NCBI GenBank assembly: GCA_003152255.1
Contig: PLZT01000499.1
Coordinates: forward strand, 2,612-8,344
DNA length: 5,733 bases
Source of the DNA: Methylocystaceae bacterium
Lineage (GTDB): Bacteria > Pseudomonadota > Alphaproteobacteria > Rhizobiales > Beijerinckiaceae
Reading direction: 5' to 3'
This document shows positions 5,712-5,733 of this stretch, piece by piece (the stretch's first letter is position 1; the number at the start of each line of letters is the position of its first letter). A program made the translations under genes and the position numbers. The notes beneath the pieces were generated by a model that saw only the letters and a program-made list of their open reading frames with translations, made no database searches and had not been told where the DNA came from.

Positions 5712-5733
5712 CTAGCCCGTCTTATTCACCCGA
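5712..5733. mobile_element. possible insertion-sequence terminus at the window end
   Basis: CTAGCCCGTCTTATTCACCC (5712-5731) looks to me like terminal inverted repeats of IS1380-type elements in alphaproteobacteria. This is recall only. No transposase or partner repeat is inside the window, and the element would extend beyond it. Confidence 0.2.

Overview
The window reads as chromosomal DNA of a GC-rich alphaproteobacterium, most likely from the Hyphomicrobiales (Rhizobiales: Bradyrhizobium-, Methylocystis- or Beijerinckia-like). This rests on the GC-rich codon use, a DUF815-type ATPase, and remnant and intact genes whose protein wording is typical of that group. The assignment is inference from remembered family sequences, not from a search.

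Layout. From 1 to 560, on the minus strand, lies the N-terminal two thirds of a DUF815 AAA-type ATPase, cut by the window edge. From about 800 to 1475, on the plus strand, lies a small gene graveyard: a frameshifted C-terminal scrap of a cupin protein, then the N-terminal half of a short-chain dehydrogenase/reductase (SDR) that ends in a frameshift and has lost its catalytic half. From 1476 to 1662 is a non-coding convergent gap. The rest is a co-directional minus-strand run, in transcription order: an NTF2/SnoaL-like protein (5664-5284), a 3-methyladenine DNA glycosylase (5243-4671), a GT4-type glycosyltransferase (4555-2906), a truncated XRE-type regulator start (2816-2697), and a full-length RsgA ribosome-maturation GTPase (2703-1663) whose start codon overlaps the end of the regulator remnant.

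How the genes relate. I see no shared pathway. The intact genes are unrelated in function: DNA repair, ribosome assembly, sugar transfer, and an unassigned small-domain protein. The pattern is an accessory, rearranged stretch with several breakpoints. An XRE gene was cut after about 30 codons and joined to rsgA. An SDR and a cupin are decaying. The glycosyltransferase seems to run past its natural end, and the glycosylase may have a small frameshift at its start. The last 22 bases resemble, from memory only, an insertion-sequence end. I found no CRISPR array, tRNA, rRNA or convincing intrinsic terminator, and no evidence of a new multi-gene system. The most informative signal is the XRE/rsgA junction.
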